From assembly GCF_963259705.1 (NCBI RefSeq), contig NC_081841.1, positions 90,161,063 through 90,225,062 of the forward strand: 64,000 nucleotides of DNA, given 5' to 3'. The notes beneath the pieces are model-generated. The model saw only the letters and a list, made by a program, of their open reading frames with translations. It ran no database searches and was not told the origin of the DNA. Position 1 is the stretch's first letter. The number at the start of each line of letters is the position of its first letter. The stretch is from Myotis daubentonii (lineage: Eukaryota; Chordata; Mammalia; Chiroptera; Vespertilionidae). A program made the translations under genes and the position numbers. Below, one piece after another: positions 44,541 through 55,260 of this stretch.

Positions 44541-45130
44541 ATAAAACCTAAATGAAAATCACAACTCTTTGGAAGTGGGGTGAGTCATGGATCCAGGGAG
44601 GCTGCTAACAAATGTCTACTAAAACCCCAATTCAAAGAGGCAAAGTTAGCTCTGTCCTGTGACTTAGAAGGGATGAGGACATTGGGAACTCATTGGGAAT
44701 CCCAACCTATAGGACCTTCTCTTTTCAGCCAAAAAAATAGCACTAGGGGTCAGCAATAGCTGCATGGGAAAGCCTCAGACCTTGTTCCTGATAAGAGTCT
44801 TGGCGAGAAGAGGATTGGGCCTGATGGGAGCTGTTCCATCTTGCATGTGTTCAATTGCACGGAGATCAAGGGCTCCTTGTGACTGCAGCTGTGGCTCCAC
44901 ATCCTTCTCCATGCCCCGTAATCTTCCAAATCACTGAGCAGGCAATCTGATGATTTAATTGGATTGTTCTCATTTCTTCTTTCAAAACACGTCTTATTTG
45001 AGATATTTTGTTATAAACCCACACACTGTCAGAACTCAGTCCAACACTTTCCTGGCTGTAAATCAACACCAAGCACGTAAGTATATCCCTCTGTAGGAAT
45101 AGCAAATAGAATAACTACAGAGCCCAGTAA
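44541..45130. other. Non-coding stretch, nothing recognised
   Basis: No feature recognised. Confidence 0.4.
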
Positions 45131-45330
45131 AATCCTATATAAGAAAAGAGAAACATGCAAATTAACCATCCTTCTGCTAGGCTCAAGCCACGCCCACCAG
45201 CCAATCAGGAGTGAGTATGCAAATTAACCCAACTAAGATGGTGGCAGCCACAGAGCTGGAGTGAGCAGGAGGCTTGGGTTGCCCCCGGCAATGGAGGAAG
45301 CCAAGCTTCCTGCCTGCCCTGGCTGGCCTT

Positions 45331-45520
45331 GGGCTCTGCTCAAGGCTACAAAGTTTCAATTATAGAAGACAAATAAATCCCTGATACCTGTTTCCAGCCA
45401 GCCATGGCTTCCGCTCAAGGAGGGGCTGAGAGCCTCGGGGAGAGGCAACCCAGGCTTCCAGCCGGACCTGGGCTCTGCTCAAGGCTACAAAGTTTCAATT
45501 ATAGAAGACAAATAAATCCC
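45331..45520. repeat. 51-bp direct repeat inside Helitron copy 5
   Basis: GGGCTCTGCTCAAGGCTACA and the following 31 bp occur identically at 45331-45381 and 45470-45520, 139 bp apart, flanking a related middle block; a recent internal duplication. Confidence 0.95.
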
Positions 45521-45581
45521 AGAAAGAAAAAAAAATGAAAGAAAAGAGAGGCTGGGAGCTTGGGTTGCCGGGGGATGTGGC

Positions 45582-45900
45582 CAGCCTGAAAATGGCCATC
45601 AGCCCCTCACCCAGGCTGGCCAGACACTCCAGTGAGACTCCCCAACCCTGAAGGGGCTGTGGGCAGCCTGAAACGGCCCACAACCTCTCACCCAGGATGG
45701 CCACATCCCCATGGGGTGAGGTTCCCCGCTGGGGGGCTTGGCCAGCCTGCAAACAGCCATCAGCCCCTCACCCAGGCTGTCCAGGCACCCCAGTGGGAAC
45801 CCCCACCATGAATGGGGTGTGGCCAGCCTAAAAATGGCCTTCAGCCCCTCACCCAGGTTGGCCAGGCACCCCAGCGGGACCCCCACCCTGATCCAGGACA
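45582..45900. repeat. 80-bp minisatellite, four units, in Helitron copy 5
   Basis: CAGCCT(G/A) restarts at 45582, 45664, 45743 and 45824 (82, 79 and 81 bp). Each unit contains CAGCCCCTCACCCAGG or a variant. It is the same unit, in the same orientation relative to the element, as in Helitron copy 3. Confidence 0.9.
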
Positions 45901-45947
45901 CCCTTCAGGGCAAACCGGCAGGCCTCCACCTGTGCAGCAGGCCTCTA

Positions 45948-46386
45948 TCCTATATAATAAAAGGGTAATATGCAAATTGACCCTAACAGCAGAATGACTG
46001 AGAATGACTGGTCACTATGACACACACTGACCACCAGGGGGCAGACACTCAATGCAGGAGCTGCCCTCTGGTGGTCAGTGCACTCCCACAGGGAGAGCTC
46101 TGCTCAGCCACAAGCCAGGCTGACAGCTGCCAGCACAGCGGTGGTGGCAGGAGCCTCTCCCCCCTCCTCAGCAGCGCTAAGGATGTCCGATAGCAGCTTA
46201 GGCCTGCTCCTCGCTGGCAAGTGGACATCCCCTGGGGGCTCCTGGGCTGCCAGAGGGATGTCTGACTGGGGATCGGGCTTAAGCCAGCAGGTGGACATCC
46301 CCCGAGGGGTCCCAGACTGCAAGAGGGCACAGGCCAGGCTGAGGGACCCCCCTGAGTGCACAAATTTTTGTGTACCAGGCTTCTAG
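45948..46386 (+). mobile_element. HeliBat-type Helitron, copy 6
   Basis: Perfect 5' end TCCTATATAATAAAAGGG at 45948 with ATGCAAAT close by, and 3' end GTGCACAAATTTTTGTGTAC hairpin followed by CTAG at 46383-46386. Short internal inverted repeats (CCACCAGGGGGCAG near 46031 against CTGCCCTCTGGTGG near 46061) form a second hairpin. Confidence 0.9.
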
Positions 46387-47336
46387 TAGTATTATGAATG
46401 TCCAGATCTCCAGCTGCAAACTGCAAATACAGGTTGTAAGAATAAAGTACAAAATTTATGATGGCTCAGTAGAACTATTTTTCTTTAAAATAGTTATTTC
46501 AAGAAGTCAAAAATTTTAAAATTATCTGATTCATGAATCTTTGACTTTAAGTTTTAGACCACAAGTGTACAGTGGAGTTTATCATATATTTCAGTTCATA
46601 ACACACTAAATAAGTTATATTTCAACATGATTCAAGAACCTAGAAGAATAAAATCTACAAGCACAGTGATCAATAGCATCCATTAGCCTGCATCAGGACA
46701 CTTGAGGGAGTGGCAGAGAGTGTGGTGAACTGGACCCGGCTTGACCCGTCTAAAGCAGGGAGCCTGTCCTCAGATCTAGCCATTCTGTATAGATATGGAA
46801 GTGTGGGAATGGGAACGTAGTGTTGCCAGTTTGGTTAACTATTTTTTTTTAAAGCTTACAATCTAAATATTCTTCTAAAATCTCCTAATTTTTAATGTTA
46901 GATTACTTTTTCTTAAGCTGGAAGGCCAATCGGAACTCCACAGTTTGCAGCCAGAGATCTGGACATTCATGATGCAGGCTTTCAACTTTGCATGGGGCAC
47001 CTCTCAGATGGCTTTCTCCCCAACCAAAGCTTCTCCAGCTCGAGTAACCTAGGCAGGAAGCAGGAAGCATGAGCGAGCTGCCCCTCTGCAGGACCGGAGA
47101 GGGACTGTGTGTCGCACTGAGAGAAAAGGGACTGCCGTGACTTTCAGTGAATTTGCCCCAGGATCTTTTTTTTTCTTGGGCAATTCTACTAAGTTTACAT
47201 TTTACTCATATAGTTGGTACATGCAATAATTCCCATAATCTTCAAAATAAAGGATGAGATGCATATACAACTTTTACTAAAACAAAAATTCTCCCCCTTA
47301 CCCTTACATAAATGTCCAAAGGGAAATGTTTTCTTT
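46387..47336. other. Non-coding stretch, nothing recognised
   Basis: No feature recognised. Confidence 0.4.
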
Positions 47337-47337
47337 T

Positions 47338-47512
47338 AATATATATTTTTATTGTTGATAGTATTACAGATATCCCCTATTCCCCTTCCCATTTAACCCC
47401 CTCCTCCCTGCCCCTGTACCCCCCCCACCCTCACCCCACCCCCGCCCAGGTCTTCACCATCCTATTGCCTGTGTCCATGGCCTATGCATATAAGTATATA
47501 AGTTCTCTGGTT
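47338..47512 (-). mobile_element. LINE-1 3'-UTR fragment, reverse orientation
   Basis: The complement of the G-rich L1 3' UTR: TTTTATTGTTGATAGTATTA (AATAAA complement), then a C-cluster tract (47395-47450) and CCTATGCATATAAG, the reverse of the segment seen at 34990-35130. Confidence 0.75.
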
Positions 47513-48130
47513 TATCTCTTCTCACCCCAGGATCTTGAAGGAGAAGCTGCTTTTCTCCAGGGTGCCCCTTCCCCGTACAAAATGCCTTTCTGTCCCCTCT
47601 CTCCTTACATGTTGCACTATTTTTTCCCCCGACAGTCCTTTGTGACCCTTTTGTAGACTCTTGATTTTCTTATTTAAGTTACAACCAGAGGCTGGACATT
47701 TTTGGATGGAGATCAAATATCTCGTTATCATTATCCCCTGGGAGAGACAGTTTTACAATCCTGAGTGCGTGAGGGGACTAGGAGATAAAGCACGACCTTC
47801 GTTCCACAAGCCAAAAGCTAAAATACTTTATTTTTATTTCTTTCTAAAGTGAAACATTTCATTTCTAGACAGCCTTGGCAAGAGCTTAGACTATTTTTAT
47901 GCTGGCTCCATGCTGGCAAGTAGAGAAATGCCCTCGATACTGTGTTTGTCTTGGTGGTAGTGATGCTGGCTACTATGGTGAAGGGAGTAGGTAAAGTCAT
48001 TATTATTCAATATTGTAAATAAATAATACTCTAGTAAAGCTATTATGAGAAAAGTAAAGACTAATACAAAAGTTATCACAAGACCAAGATCTATGAATTA
48101 AACCTTTTTTTCCACCGAAAGCTGCAGTTC
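47513..48130. other. Non-coding stretch, nothing recognised
   Basis: No feature recognised. Confidence 0.4.
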
Positions 48131-48134
48131 ACAA

Positions 48135-48299
48135 ATGTTTAACATGTGTAAACATCACTGGAGAGCTTGTTAAAACACCAACTTCTGGCCCTACCCCCAG
48201 AGTTTCAGATTTGGGAGGTGGGAGGGGCCAGAATTGGCCTTCAAATAAGTTCCCAAGTGATGCTGATGCTGATCCAGGACCCCACTTTGAGAACCACTG
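48135..48299 (+). repeat. MER5A hAT relic, nearly full length
   Basis: GGAGAGCTTGTTAAAACACC, CCCTACCCCCAGAGTTTCAG, AAGTTCCCAAGTGATGCTGA and the right terminal repeat CACTTTGAGAACCACTG. Confidence 0.85.
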
Positions 48300-48720
48300 A
48301 CCCAAAAAAATCTTCACAATAAGCATGTAATGATTCTAAGCAATGAAAACTTCTGTGAATTAGGTTTAATTAGAATTCATTTGAATTTGTTGTGTTTTTT
48401 TTTATGAAGAGTCTGTAGAAATATTCTTTTAACACTGCGTGCATTCTTGGGAATGAAAGCGATGTCTCCATCTGACACCAAATAAAGGTTCTTCAGGGTC
48501 CTGCTCTCACGAGACTCCCAGGAAATACAATGTATTTCATTTTAACTTTATGAAAATGAATGCACAAATTTGTCCCCAAGAACAATGATTAGTCCTCTAT
48601 CATTCGATGCTGATCAAACAGTCCACTAATTAAATAGATCCACACAAAATGTTTTAAGATGTGAGCTAAGTAAGGTCAAAAGGAATGATTCTCACAACCT
48701 TCTAAGAAGACAAAGAGAGT

Positions 48721-48928
48721 CCGGCCAGAGTGGCTCAATCGGTTGAGCAAAAGTCCACTGAGGTCACCAGTTTGATTTCGGGTCAGGAGACACGGCTGGG
48801 TTGCAGGCTCGCTCTCCAGTAGGGGGCATGCAGGAGGCAGCCGATGTTTCTCTCAATGCTGTTTCTATTTCTCTCTCCTTCTCCATTCCTCTCTCTGAAA
48901 TCAGTAAAACATTTTTTTTAAAAAAAGA
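48721..48928 (+). repeat. Ves SINE (older subfamily)
   Basis: CCGGCCAGAGTGGCTCAATC head, GTTGAGCAAAAGTCC, B-box-like GTTTGATTTCG, CT tract and A-rich tail. Confidence 0.85.
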
Positions 48929-49720
48929 AAATAAACAGAATAGGAACCTGGAAATGCCTATTGAACTATCAACACCCATCAGTGAGCACCTGAAGGGGAA
49001 GCAAGGAAGCCGCATTTGCATCATTTTTGTGCTGGATCAGTTATTGTTCGGCAGAAACAAATCACCCGACTCTTTCCGAGGTGATTTTAGATTCTGAACT
49101 TGCTTCCCTGTAGGCTTTTTCATAAACAAATAACTAGAAAGGTCTCTAAGGAGGGGAGAGACCAGTTCCTCATTTCAACGTGTATCAAGTTTGTTGCCTG
49201 CCCACACTCTGCTGAGAAGGGTCCATTGTTACAGGTGTGGAGCCTGCTCTTCCCAGCCCTCGCCTGGCAGCTAGCTGGCTTTGTGGTTCTGCTGACTCCC
49301 TTGTCAGGACTCACCTGGACAATGTCGCCTTCAGAGACAGACCACTCACAGGTATTGGGGGCAGCCTTCACTCTGTCTGGGTTTCTCTCTTGCACTTTCA
49401 TTTGTTCACAGCCTGTTGCTACCAGCTTCTCTTGGTCCTGTCTTGCTGGCTTCTCAGGCCTAAAAGAACAGGTGAGTCATTAATCTGCATGCTTTAATTT
49501 CCCGTACACTGAGATTGTCTCCCAACAGTGTGGGTGGCGTTTTCTGGGTTCTTAAGGCTTGGCAGGCAAAAGGCTGGTGAATTTTCTTTATAATATTATT
49601 TACTGACTAGTCCTTTAGAGGATAGAAAGGAGAAGCATGAACCTGAATTCTTCTGGTAATTTTTGACTCCTTATCATATTCATGGAGGTCATCATTTAGG
49701 GAGAGCCTCCCAGGACCCTC
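48929..49720. other. GC-moderate stretch with splice-like motifs, no gene assigned
   Basis: Contains acceptor-like TTGCTTCCCTGTAG (ending 49113), ATTGTTACAG (ending 49233) and TTTCATTTGTTCACAG (ending 49412), and donor-like CACAG/GTATTG (49352) and ACAG/GTGAGT (49471). A 127-codon frame spans 49100-49483 but has no recognised domain. Confidence 0.35.
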
Positions 49721-49721
49721 A

Positions 49722-49802
49722 GCCATGATCTCTTTGAACCTCTGCGACAAGCCAGTGAGGGAGGAACTTTGATGCCTCTTCATAAAACGGCCCAGAGGCT
49801 AA
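49722..49802 (-). repeat. MIR fragment
   Basis: Diverged reverse MIR: TTTGAACCTCTGCGACAAGC, TTTGATGCCTCTTCATAAAA, CGGCCCAGAGGCTAAC. Confidence 0.5.
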
Positions 49803-51239
49803 CAAAGGGGGCGTGGCCTGTCCTGGGTCCCAGGCTAGCTGGTAGTGAGGTGAGGTGGGAGAGTCAGCAGATGGTCCGGAGCCTGGGGGCTCTTCTCTCT
49901 GCAAACTGCCTCCCAAAGCCCTGTTATTTAAAGATTCTCTGGTTTTGCGGTGAGTTATATCAGCAGTTACTAGTGCCTTGGTTCCAATATTTGAGACGCT
50001 GGGCACTAAACAATATTTTATGACCCTTAAATTCTAGGGAACAAAACAACCTCCTACTGCCCACCATACCCTTGTGTTGGGACACTGGGAAGGAAATCTG
50101 AAGCAGTGCCCTCACCCCTCAAAGGCCGGAGGGGAACCCCAGGGACTAAGAATTCTGATGGAGCTATTCTGCTAGTGCCTTTGTGAATGCAGTGAATTCC
50201 TGTTAGGGTGCGGCTGCCTAGGATGCGGACAGTGCTATAAAGAGGAACATTTAAAAATCCCCTGGGTGTGTACATGTGTGAAAGTACCTGTAACTCCAGT
50301 CTTCAGCTCAGCCATCTGTTTGTTGGGAGGATGAGAAACTGGCCTCTCCAGTTAGGGCCTGGAAAGAGACCTAATGTATCTGTTTTTATTAGTGGTCAAG
50401 ATGGGCTTTTTCATCTTCTCCAGTGAAACTGGGATTAGCTTTTAAAGCAGCAGACAAGATTATCAATCTGAAAAGAAAACCAGTTGACGAAAATGTGAGT
50501 TTCCTAACTAGTATTCTCCTCTCCCAGGTGTCCCAGATAAGGGACCTCGTGCATTTTTATTCTACATGGAAAGTTCTGTACACTTGAGTCCTCCGTTCAA
50601 AATATTAAAGCACAACCAACATTAAGAATTGCAGATTTCTTTTGCAGATAAGAGCTGAATTGACTTTAGTTGGTGTGTAGGTAGTTCCTCAAACAACTCT
50701 CAACCTAAAATTCATTTGGCCTTAACCCAGATGAGAATCAGGGAGTAAGTACAAGCACAAAGTCTGCAGGGTCAATGTCATGACAATGCATAACACTGGG
50801 TTCCTCCTTTTTGCTGATAAGAGTAAATCTAAGTAAGAGCCTATTAATTCTCTCAATGCAGCTTTTTTTTTTTTTAACTTCTATGCTTAGAACCGATTAG
50901 AAGAAACAAATTAAAGGGGAGAGCAGCTGCCATAGTCAAACACACAAAATAAAATGAGAAGCCATGAATAAAAATTAGGGAGTATATCAGGATGAGGTCA
51001 TTTTGTTTGGAGTAAGTACTCATATGCTATAAAAACCTGTGACAAGTATTGCATTCCTCATAGAACTACATTAAATGTGGATTATAATCATTGTATTTCA
51101 GATAGTACTGTGAAGGATAAGGTTGAGGAGGTAAATAATACACCATAGAAAAAGTTCTACTGAAAAATGTTGTTGGCGCAATTAAAAAATTTTTAGCACT
51201 AAAAAAGGAAATTATTAGTTCTCCTTAAAATTTGGCTAT
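49803..51239. other. Non-coding stretch, nothing recognised
   Basis: No feature recognised. Confidence 0.4.
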
Positions 51240-51499
51240 CCAAATGTGTTCATTCTTTTTTTTTTTTTTTAAATATATTTTATTGATTTTTTACAGAGAG
51301 GAAGGGAGAGAAATAGAGAGTCAGAAACATCGATGGGAGAGAAACATCGATCAGCCGCCTCCTGCACATCTCCCACTGGGGATGTGCCCGCAGCCCAGCT
51401 ACATGCCCTTGACCGGAATCGAACCTGGGACCCCTCAGTCCGCAGGCCGACGCTCTATCCACTGAGCCAAACCGGTTTCGGCCAAATGTGTTCATTCTT
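51240..51499 (-). repeat. Ves SINE, young type, 18-bp target duplication
   Basis: Body 51258-51481, reverse orientation, ending GAGCCAAACCGGTTTCGG. The perfect duplication CCAAATGTGTTCATTCTT is at 51240-51257 and 51482-51499. The long T run and intact B box (GGAATCGAACC) mark a recent insertion. Confidence 0.95.
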
Positions 51500-51892
51500 A
51501 AATGGCTCCAGCTTTCCGAGTTTCACTGTGAATTATAAACTTGCTAAAATTTTACTATTGAAGAGCTCAGAATATGTGGTCAATACTGATGTTATCTGGC
51601 TTCCAAGAAGTCTCTTAGCTCACTAAAGTTTTTTAAGGTTTTTTTTTGTTTGAACCTGGAAGGGATATCAAGTAAATAGCAAACCAATTTTTACATGCAG
51701 GGTATTCAGATGAGAAGAATGGACTCACACACATGAATTATCTCCCAACCGTAAAGGCTGATCATGTAAACTGGGCTATCCCTGTCTCCTATGATGAATT
51801 AGAATTTTCATGTGAAATGTCAGACACCTTTTTTCTCACCCGAGTGTCCTTCATTCGTGATAGATTCCACACTCCGCTCTTCCTCACTAAAG
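51500..51892. other. Non-coding, possible intron end
   Basis: No repeat recognised. A pyrimidine tract CTCCGCTCTTCCTCAC at 51871-51886 ends just before AG at 51891-51892 and CAG at 51896-51898, both usable as splice acceptors for the following open frame. Confidence 0.35.
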
Positions 51893-52729
51893 ATGCAGCA
51901 ACCTGCCTGTGATTATCTTCCGGAAAAGGACAAAGACATCCTAGAGGGAGAGTGGCACTTGGATGCGGAAACTGAACAACCCCCATGCGGTCCAGAGAAG
52001 AGCAGCTCTGGTAGTGTCCCCTGGCAGCTTCCAGCCACACGGCCTCTTAGCTGCATGGGGAAGACAGAGCAGTCGCACCCAGAGCAGCCCCAAAGCCTGG
52101 AGGCCTGTCCTCTGCACCCCCAGGGAGGCCTGTCGAGGAAGCCCTGTGAGAACCAGGGGAGCCTTCTCCACTTCGACCGGCAGGCCCCAGGCCGGATTTC
52201 CACCTCGCCCACCTTGAGGAGATTAAGGGGCAATGGCTGTGGGACGAGGCACTCCCTGCCTCAGCAGGAGACGTTGGGAGAACCCACCTGGGGCGGCCGG
52301 AAGGAGCCTGCAGGCTCCCCATCTTACCTTTCCCAGAGTCTACCTGCAAGCCCCCAAAATTCTTCCCACTCTTTATCAACCTTGAGACTTGGCTCAAAAT
52401 TGCCTCCGGACCCCAAAAGGCTCCTCGCCGCAGATGACTCATCTGAGCCCCAAACAAGGCTCACAGATGAGGCTGCCTTTCCAGCGCTTCGGCCTGTCCA
52501 CGAGGGGTCCCTTCCCCCCTCCTCTCTTCCAGGGAGAGGAGGCCGCTCGCCCGGCCCGGCTGCACGGCCCCCAGGGCCTCAGGTAACAGCTCTAAGCCCC
52601 CTGCCTCTCAGCCCCTGGGCCGCAGTGTTTCCACATTTCCCCAAAGGCCAGCGCCCTGGGATGGGAGACAGCACAGGAGTCACCGCTGAGGGGACACACA
52701 CTCTTTTGGACGAGCTGCCTCTCAAGTAA
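51893..52729 (+). CDS. Candidate coding exon, unrecognised protein
   Basis: Not recognised. The frame is open from 51803, with an ATG in fair context (A at -3) at 51893, to TAA at 52727-52729: 278 codons if that ATG is used, or about 277 if an exon starts after CAG at 51898. The product (MQQPACDYLPEKDKDILEGE at its start, ending LLDELPLK) is rich in Pro, Ser, Leu and Gly with few aromatic residues, so probably disordered; no domain, signal peptide or membrane segment is seen. The block is GC-rich within AT-rich surroundings, as exons often are. A donor-like CTCAG/GTAACA at 52582 could end the exon early. AATAAA at 53281-53286 would serve a 3' UTR of about 550 bp. Against it: antisense open frames of 106 and 136 codons in the same block show that composition alone favours long frames here. 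It may be a terminal exon, a single-exon gene or chance. Confidence 0.4.
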   Translation: MQQPACDYLPEKDKDILEGEWHLDAETEQPPCGPEKSSSGSVPWQLPATRPLSCMGKTEQSHPEQPQSLEACPLHPQGGLSRKPCENQGSLLHFDRQAPGRISTSPTLRRLRGNGCGTRHSLPQQETLGEPTWGGRKEPAGSPSYLSQSLPASPQNSSHSLSTLRLGSKLPPDPKRLLAADDSSEPQTRLTDEAAFPALRPVHEGSLPPSSLPGRGGRSPGPAARPPGPQVTALSPLPLSPWAAVFPHFPKGQRPGMGDSTGVTAEGTHTLLDELPLK

Positions 52730-53280
52730 AAGGGGTGCAGCAGTTTGGGGAAGGAGAAGGAAGTCTAGCTCACTTTCATTTTCTATATCCTGAGGGTGCT
52801 TTAAGAAAGGGCCCTCCGAGGTCAGGCTAGGACAGATGTCTGTCCGGCACCGGCTGGTAAAGGTGGCCTTCTTGCAGGTACACGTAATTCAAAGATGACA
52901 TTGTATGACCAGTTTCAAAGGAAAGAAAGAACAGATTATTCAAATTTCTAATCTTCTCTCCCTCCCTCCAAAAAAAATAAGAGAGAGAGAAATCTAAAAC
53001 ATGTTAGCTAGAAAAGTTAACTGTCTGTCCTTTCAAGGTGTCTGCTTTGGAATTTTGGGTGGATTTAAGCAAAACTAAAATGTATATTTTTAACTTCTAT
53101 TTCAGGGAGAAGAATTGCATCAGTCCAGGTGTGTATGTATTTATTTTCTCTGGCGCTGCGAAGCCTGTTGACTGTTCACTTTGCATCTACTTTTCTGTTC
53201 TGACAAAGCAAAGCCGATGGCTTATTAATCAGGGCACTTTGTTTTATACGGTAGCTCCCATGTCACTCTTCGCACTTACA

Positions 53281-53286
53281 AATAAA
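53281..53286 (+). terminator. Candidate polyadenylation signal
   Basis: AATAAA, followed 40-60 bp on by a GT-rich stretch (GCTGTGGCTTTTGGGGGCAG), at the right distance downstream of the open frame ending at 52729. Confidence 0.4.
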
Positions 53287-53960
53287 GAATCTTAATTTTA
53301 AGAGGCTCCTTTAGAGCACAGCATTTTGCTGTGGCTTTTGGGGGCAGGGTATGACAGCCACATGTGGTCATGGTTTTCATTTTGAATTGTCAATGAATTG
53401 GCCCTGTGCCTTAATTAGCATACACTTAATAATAGGTTTTGTCAGGTAGAGAAAGTGGGAAGGATATGAAACATTCAACAGCTTTTCAAAGAGAAATTCA
53501 GAGGACAAAGATAAAAGAACAAGATGTGCTGTTTAAATCTAGGACAGCCTTTAAAATGTCTGTGACAACTGTGCCTTTATCAAGAACACAGGTGGATTGC
53601 GTCACCACGGAAACCAGCTCTGAACTTGCAGCATGGCCCTCAGGTTGTGGCGGTGGATTTGCCATCCCTCCCAGGGAGGAAGAGCTTCTCTGGCTGCAAG
53701 GGAAAGCTGCATGCCTAATTTCATCCACCCAATTTGTGGGGTTGGGGGAAAAGCCCTCATTTCATTTGGAAAGTCACGAAGGAATCTTCAAGGAATTAGC
53801 CATTGTATTGTTACTGGCAGAGGCAAGAGTCTGTGTTCAAAATAGGAAAGACGAGGTCCATTTCTGCAATCTTTGCTGATTTTAACCCCAGATGATATAA
53901 ATATATGAACAACTGTAGGGAATATTCACCAAGCCACAGGAAAATGCATAAAATTGTGTT
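53287..53960. other. Non-coding stretch, one 146-codon open frame
   Basis: The sense frame 53439-53879 is open for 146 codons but shows no domain; an overlapping antisense frame of 76 codons is also open. Not taken as coding. Confidence 0.4.
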
Positions 53961-53964
53961 AGTG

Positions 53965-54074
53965 TAAGAGTTAGCTATTGCTACCTAACAAACCATCCTA
54001 AATCTCAGTGGCTTAAAACAACAATCAGTTATTGTTTCTTCAAAATCTATGTGTCTTCTGAGGGTTAATTGATC
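53965..54074 (-). mobile_element. MaLR-like LTR relic, part 1, split by a hAT
   Basis: TTAGCTATTGCTACCTAACA, AACCATCCTAAATCTCAGTG and GCTTAAAACAACAATCAG are the reverse start of an MLT1-type LTR. It continues at 54303 after a hAT insertion. Confidence 0.65.
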
Positions 54075-54302
54075 TCTAGGCCCATGGTCGGCAAACTGCG
54101 GCTCATGAGCCACCTGCGGCTCTTTGGCCCCTTGAGTGTGGCTCTTCCTAAGCCTTAGGAGTACCCTAATTAAGTTAATAACAATGTACCTACCTATATA
54201 ATTTAAGTTTAAAAAATTTGGCTCTCAAAAGAAATTTCAATCGTTGTACTATTGATATTTGGCTCTGTTGACGAATGAGTTTGCCGGCCACTGGTCTAGG
54301 CC
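54075..54302. mobile_element. Non-autonomous hAT transposon with 8-bp duplication
   Basis: Body 54083-54294 with terminal inverted repeats (GGTCGGCAAACT at the left, AGTTTGCCGGCC at the right) and internal GCGGCTCATGAGCCACCTGC and GGCTCTTTGGCCCCTTGAGT. The 8-bp duplication TCTAGGCC is perfect (54075-54082 and 54295-54302). No transposase frame. It resembles the young vespertilionid hAT families. Confidence 0.9.
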
Positions 54303-54480
54303 ATACTCGGCTGGAGAGTTCCCCTCCACACGTCCCTCATCCTTTTCATGGGCCCAAAGGTCCACCCCAGACATGTTTGTTTTTCTTATGGTGAAGGGAG
54401 AGGTTCAAGAGAACAGGCAGAAACGTGCAAGGCCTCTTGGAGCCTGAGCTCTTGATCTTGCCTAATTAATTGGCCCAAAC
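54303..54480 (-). mobile_element. MaLR-like LTR relic, part 2
   Basis: Continues from 54074: ATACTCGGCTGGAGAGTTCC and CATCCTTTTCATGGGCCC, diverged LTR interior, fading before 54480. Confidence 0.45.
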
Positions 54481-54659
54481 AAATCACATGGCTGAACTCA
54501 GGGGAAGGAAATTATGTGTCAACAACAGTGGGAGAGCATTGAAATGTTACATGGCAAATAGCATGGAAGCAAGAGTTGGGGAAGAATGGGACCATTCATG
54601 CAAATCTTTCACAGGTTCAAACAAAAATAAAACTCTAAAATGACACCTAATTTAGATGT

Positions 54660-55260
54660 GTCATAGAAAGAGAAACAGAGAGTAGTCTGAGAGAAAGATG
54701 AAGTTGTTGATTAGAGTCAATCATACAGAGTCTAGTAGAATGTTTAGGGATTTGTTCTTTTCCCAAAGAGCAGTGTGAAATCATTGCATGGACTGATGTG
54801 ATCCGGTGGATACGGAGTAGACATGAGGTTTAGATGAAAGTGGACTCCAGCAGAACAATTAGAAGGTTCAGGTATGAGAAGTTGGTAGTTTAGGCTCTGA
54901 TAGAGGCAGTGGAGTCGGAAAGAGGTCATGCTGAGCTATTTAAGAACTACAATCACCTAAACTTTGCAAATTGTAGACCATGAGGGGTGAGGGGAAAGAA
55001 GTTGTCAAGAATGACCTCCAAGCTTCTGGCTTGTACCACTGGGTGGCAAATGGTTCCATTTGCTGATCTAAGTAACACTGAGGGGAGCAGAGGAGGAGGA
55101 CAAGGGTCGATGGGATGTAGGTCTTGACTACAAATCTGAACATGTTAGGTTTGAAGACCCATGAAGCATCTGAGTAAAGATTTTGAGTACATGCTTGACT
55201 AGAGAAGGCATGATGGATGGAGATTTATATCTGAAGGTCTTTAATCAAGGAATGCTTCCC
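54660..55260. repeat. Ancient mammal-wide repeat (LINE-derived)
   Basis: Fixed-order blocks GTCAAGAATGACCTCCAAGC, CTTCTGGCTTGTACCACTGG, GGCAAATGGTTCCATTTGC, TGAACATGTTAGGTTTGAAG and AAGCATCTGAGTAAAGATTT match a long old mammalian repeat ('aaggatgactccaaggttt..aacatgttaagtttgag'). Subfamily not assigned. Confidence 0.5.

Larger units (their letters stand above)
45133..45947 (+). mobile_element. HeliBat-type Helitron, copy 5
   Basis: Starts TCCTATATAAG at 45133. The first 110 bp carry two ATGCAAAT octamers (45155-45162, 45218-45225), a CCAATC box (45201-45206) and AAGATGGTGGC (45235-45245). The interior holds a 51-bp direct repeat and four units of the 80-bp minisatellite. The 3' end stops at GCCTCT, missing CTAG, exactly where copy 6 begins. 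No helicase gene. Confidence 0.9.

Noticed and set aside
53439..53879. 146-codon frame downstream of the candidate poly(A) signal
   Set aside because: No domain, no splice context, and average composition; within the range expected by chance in 64 kb.
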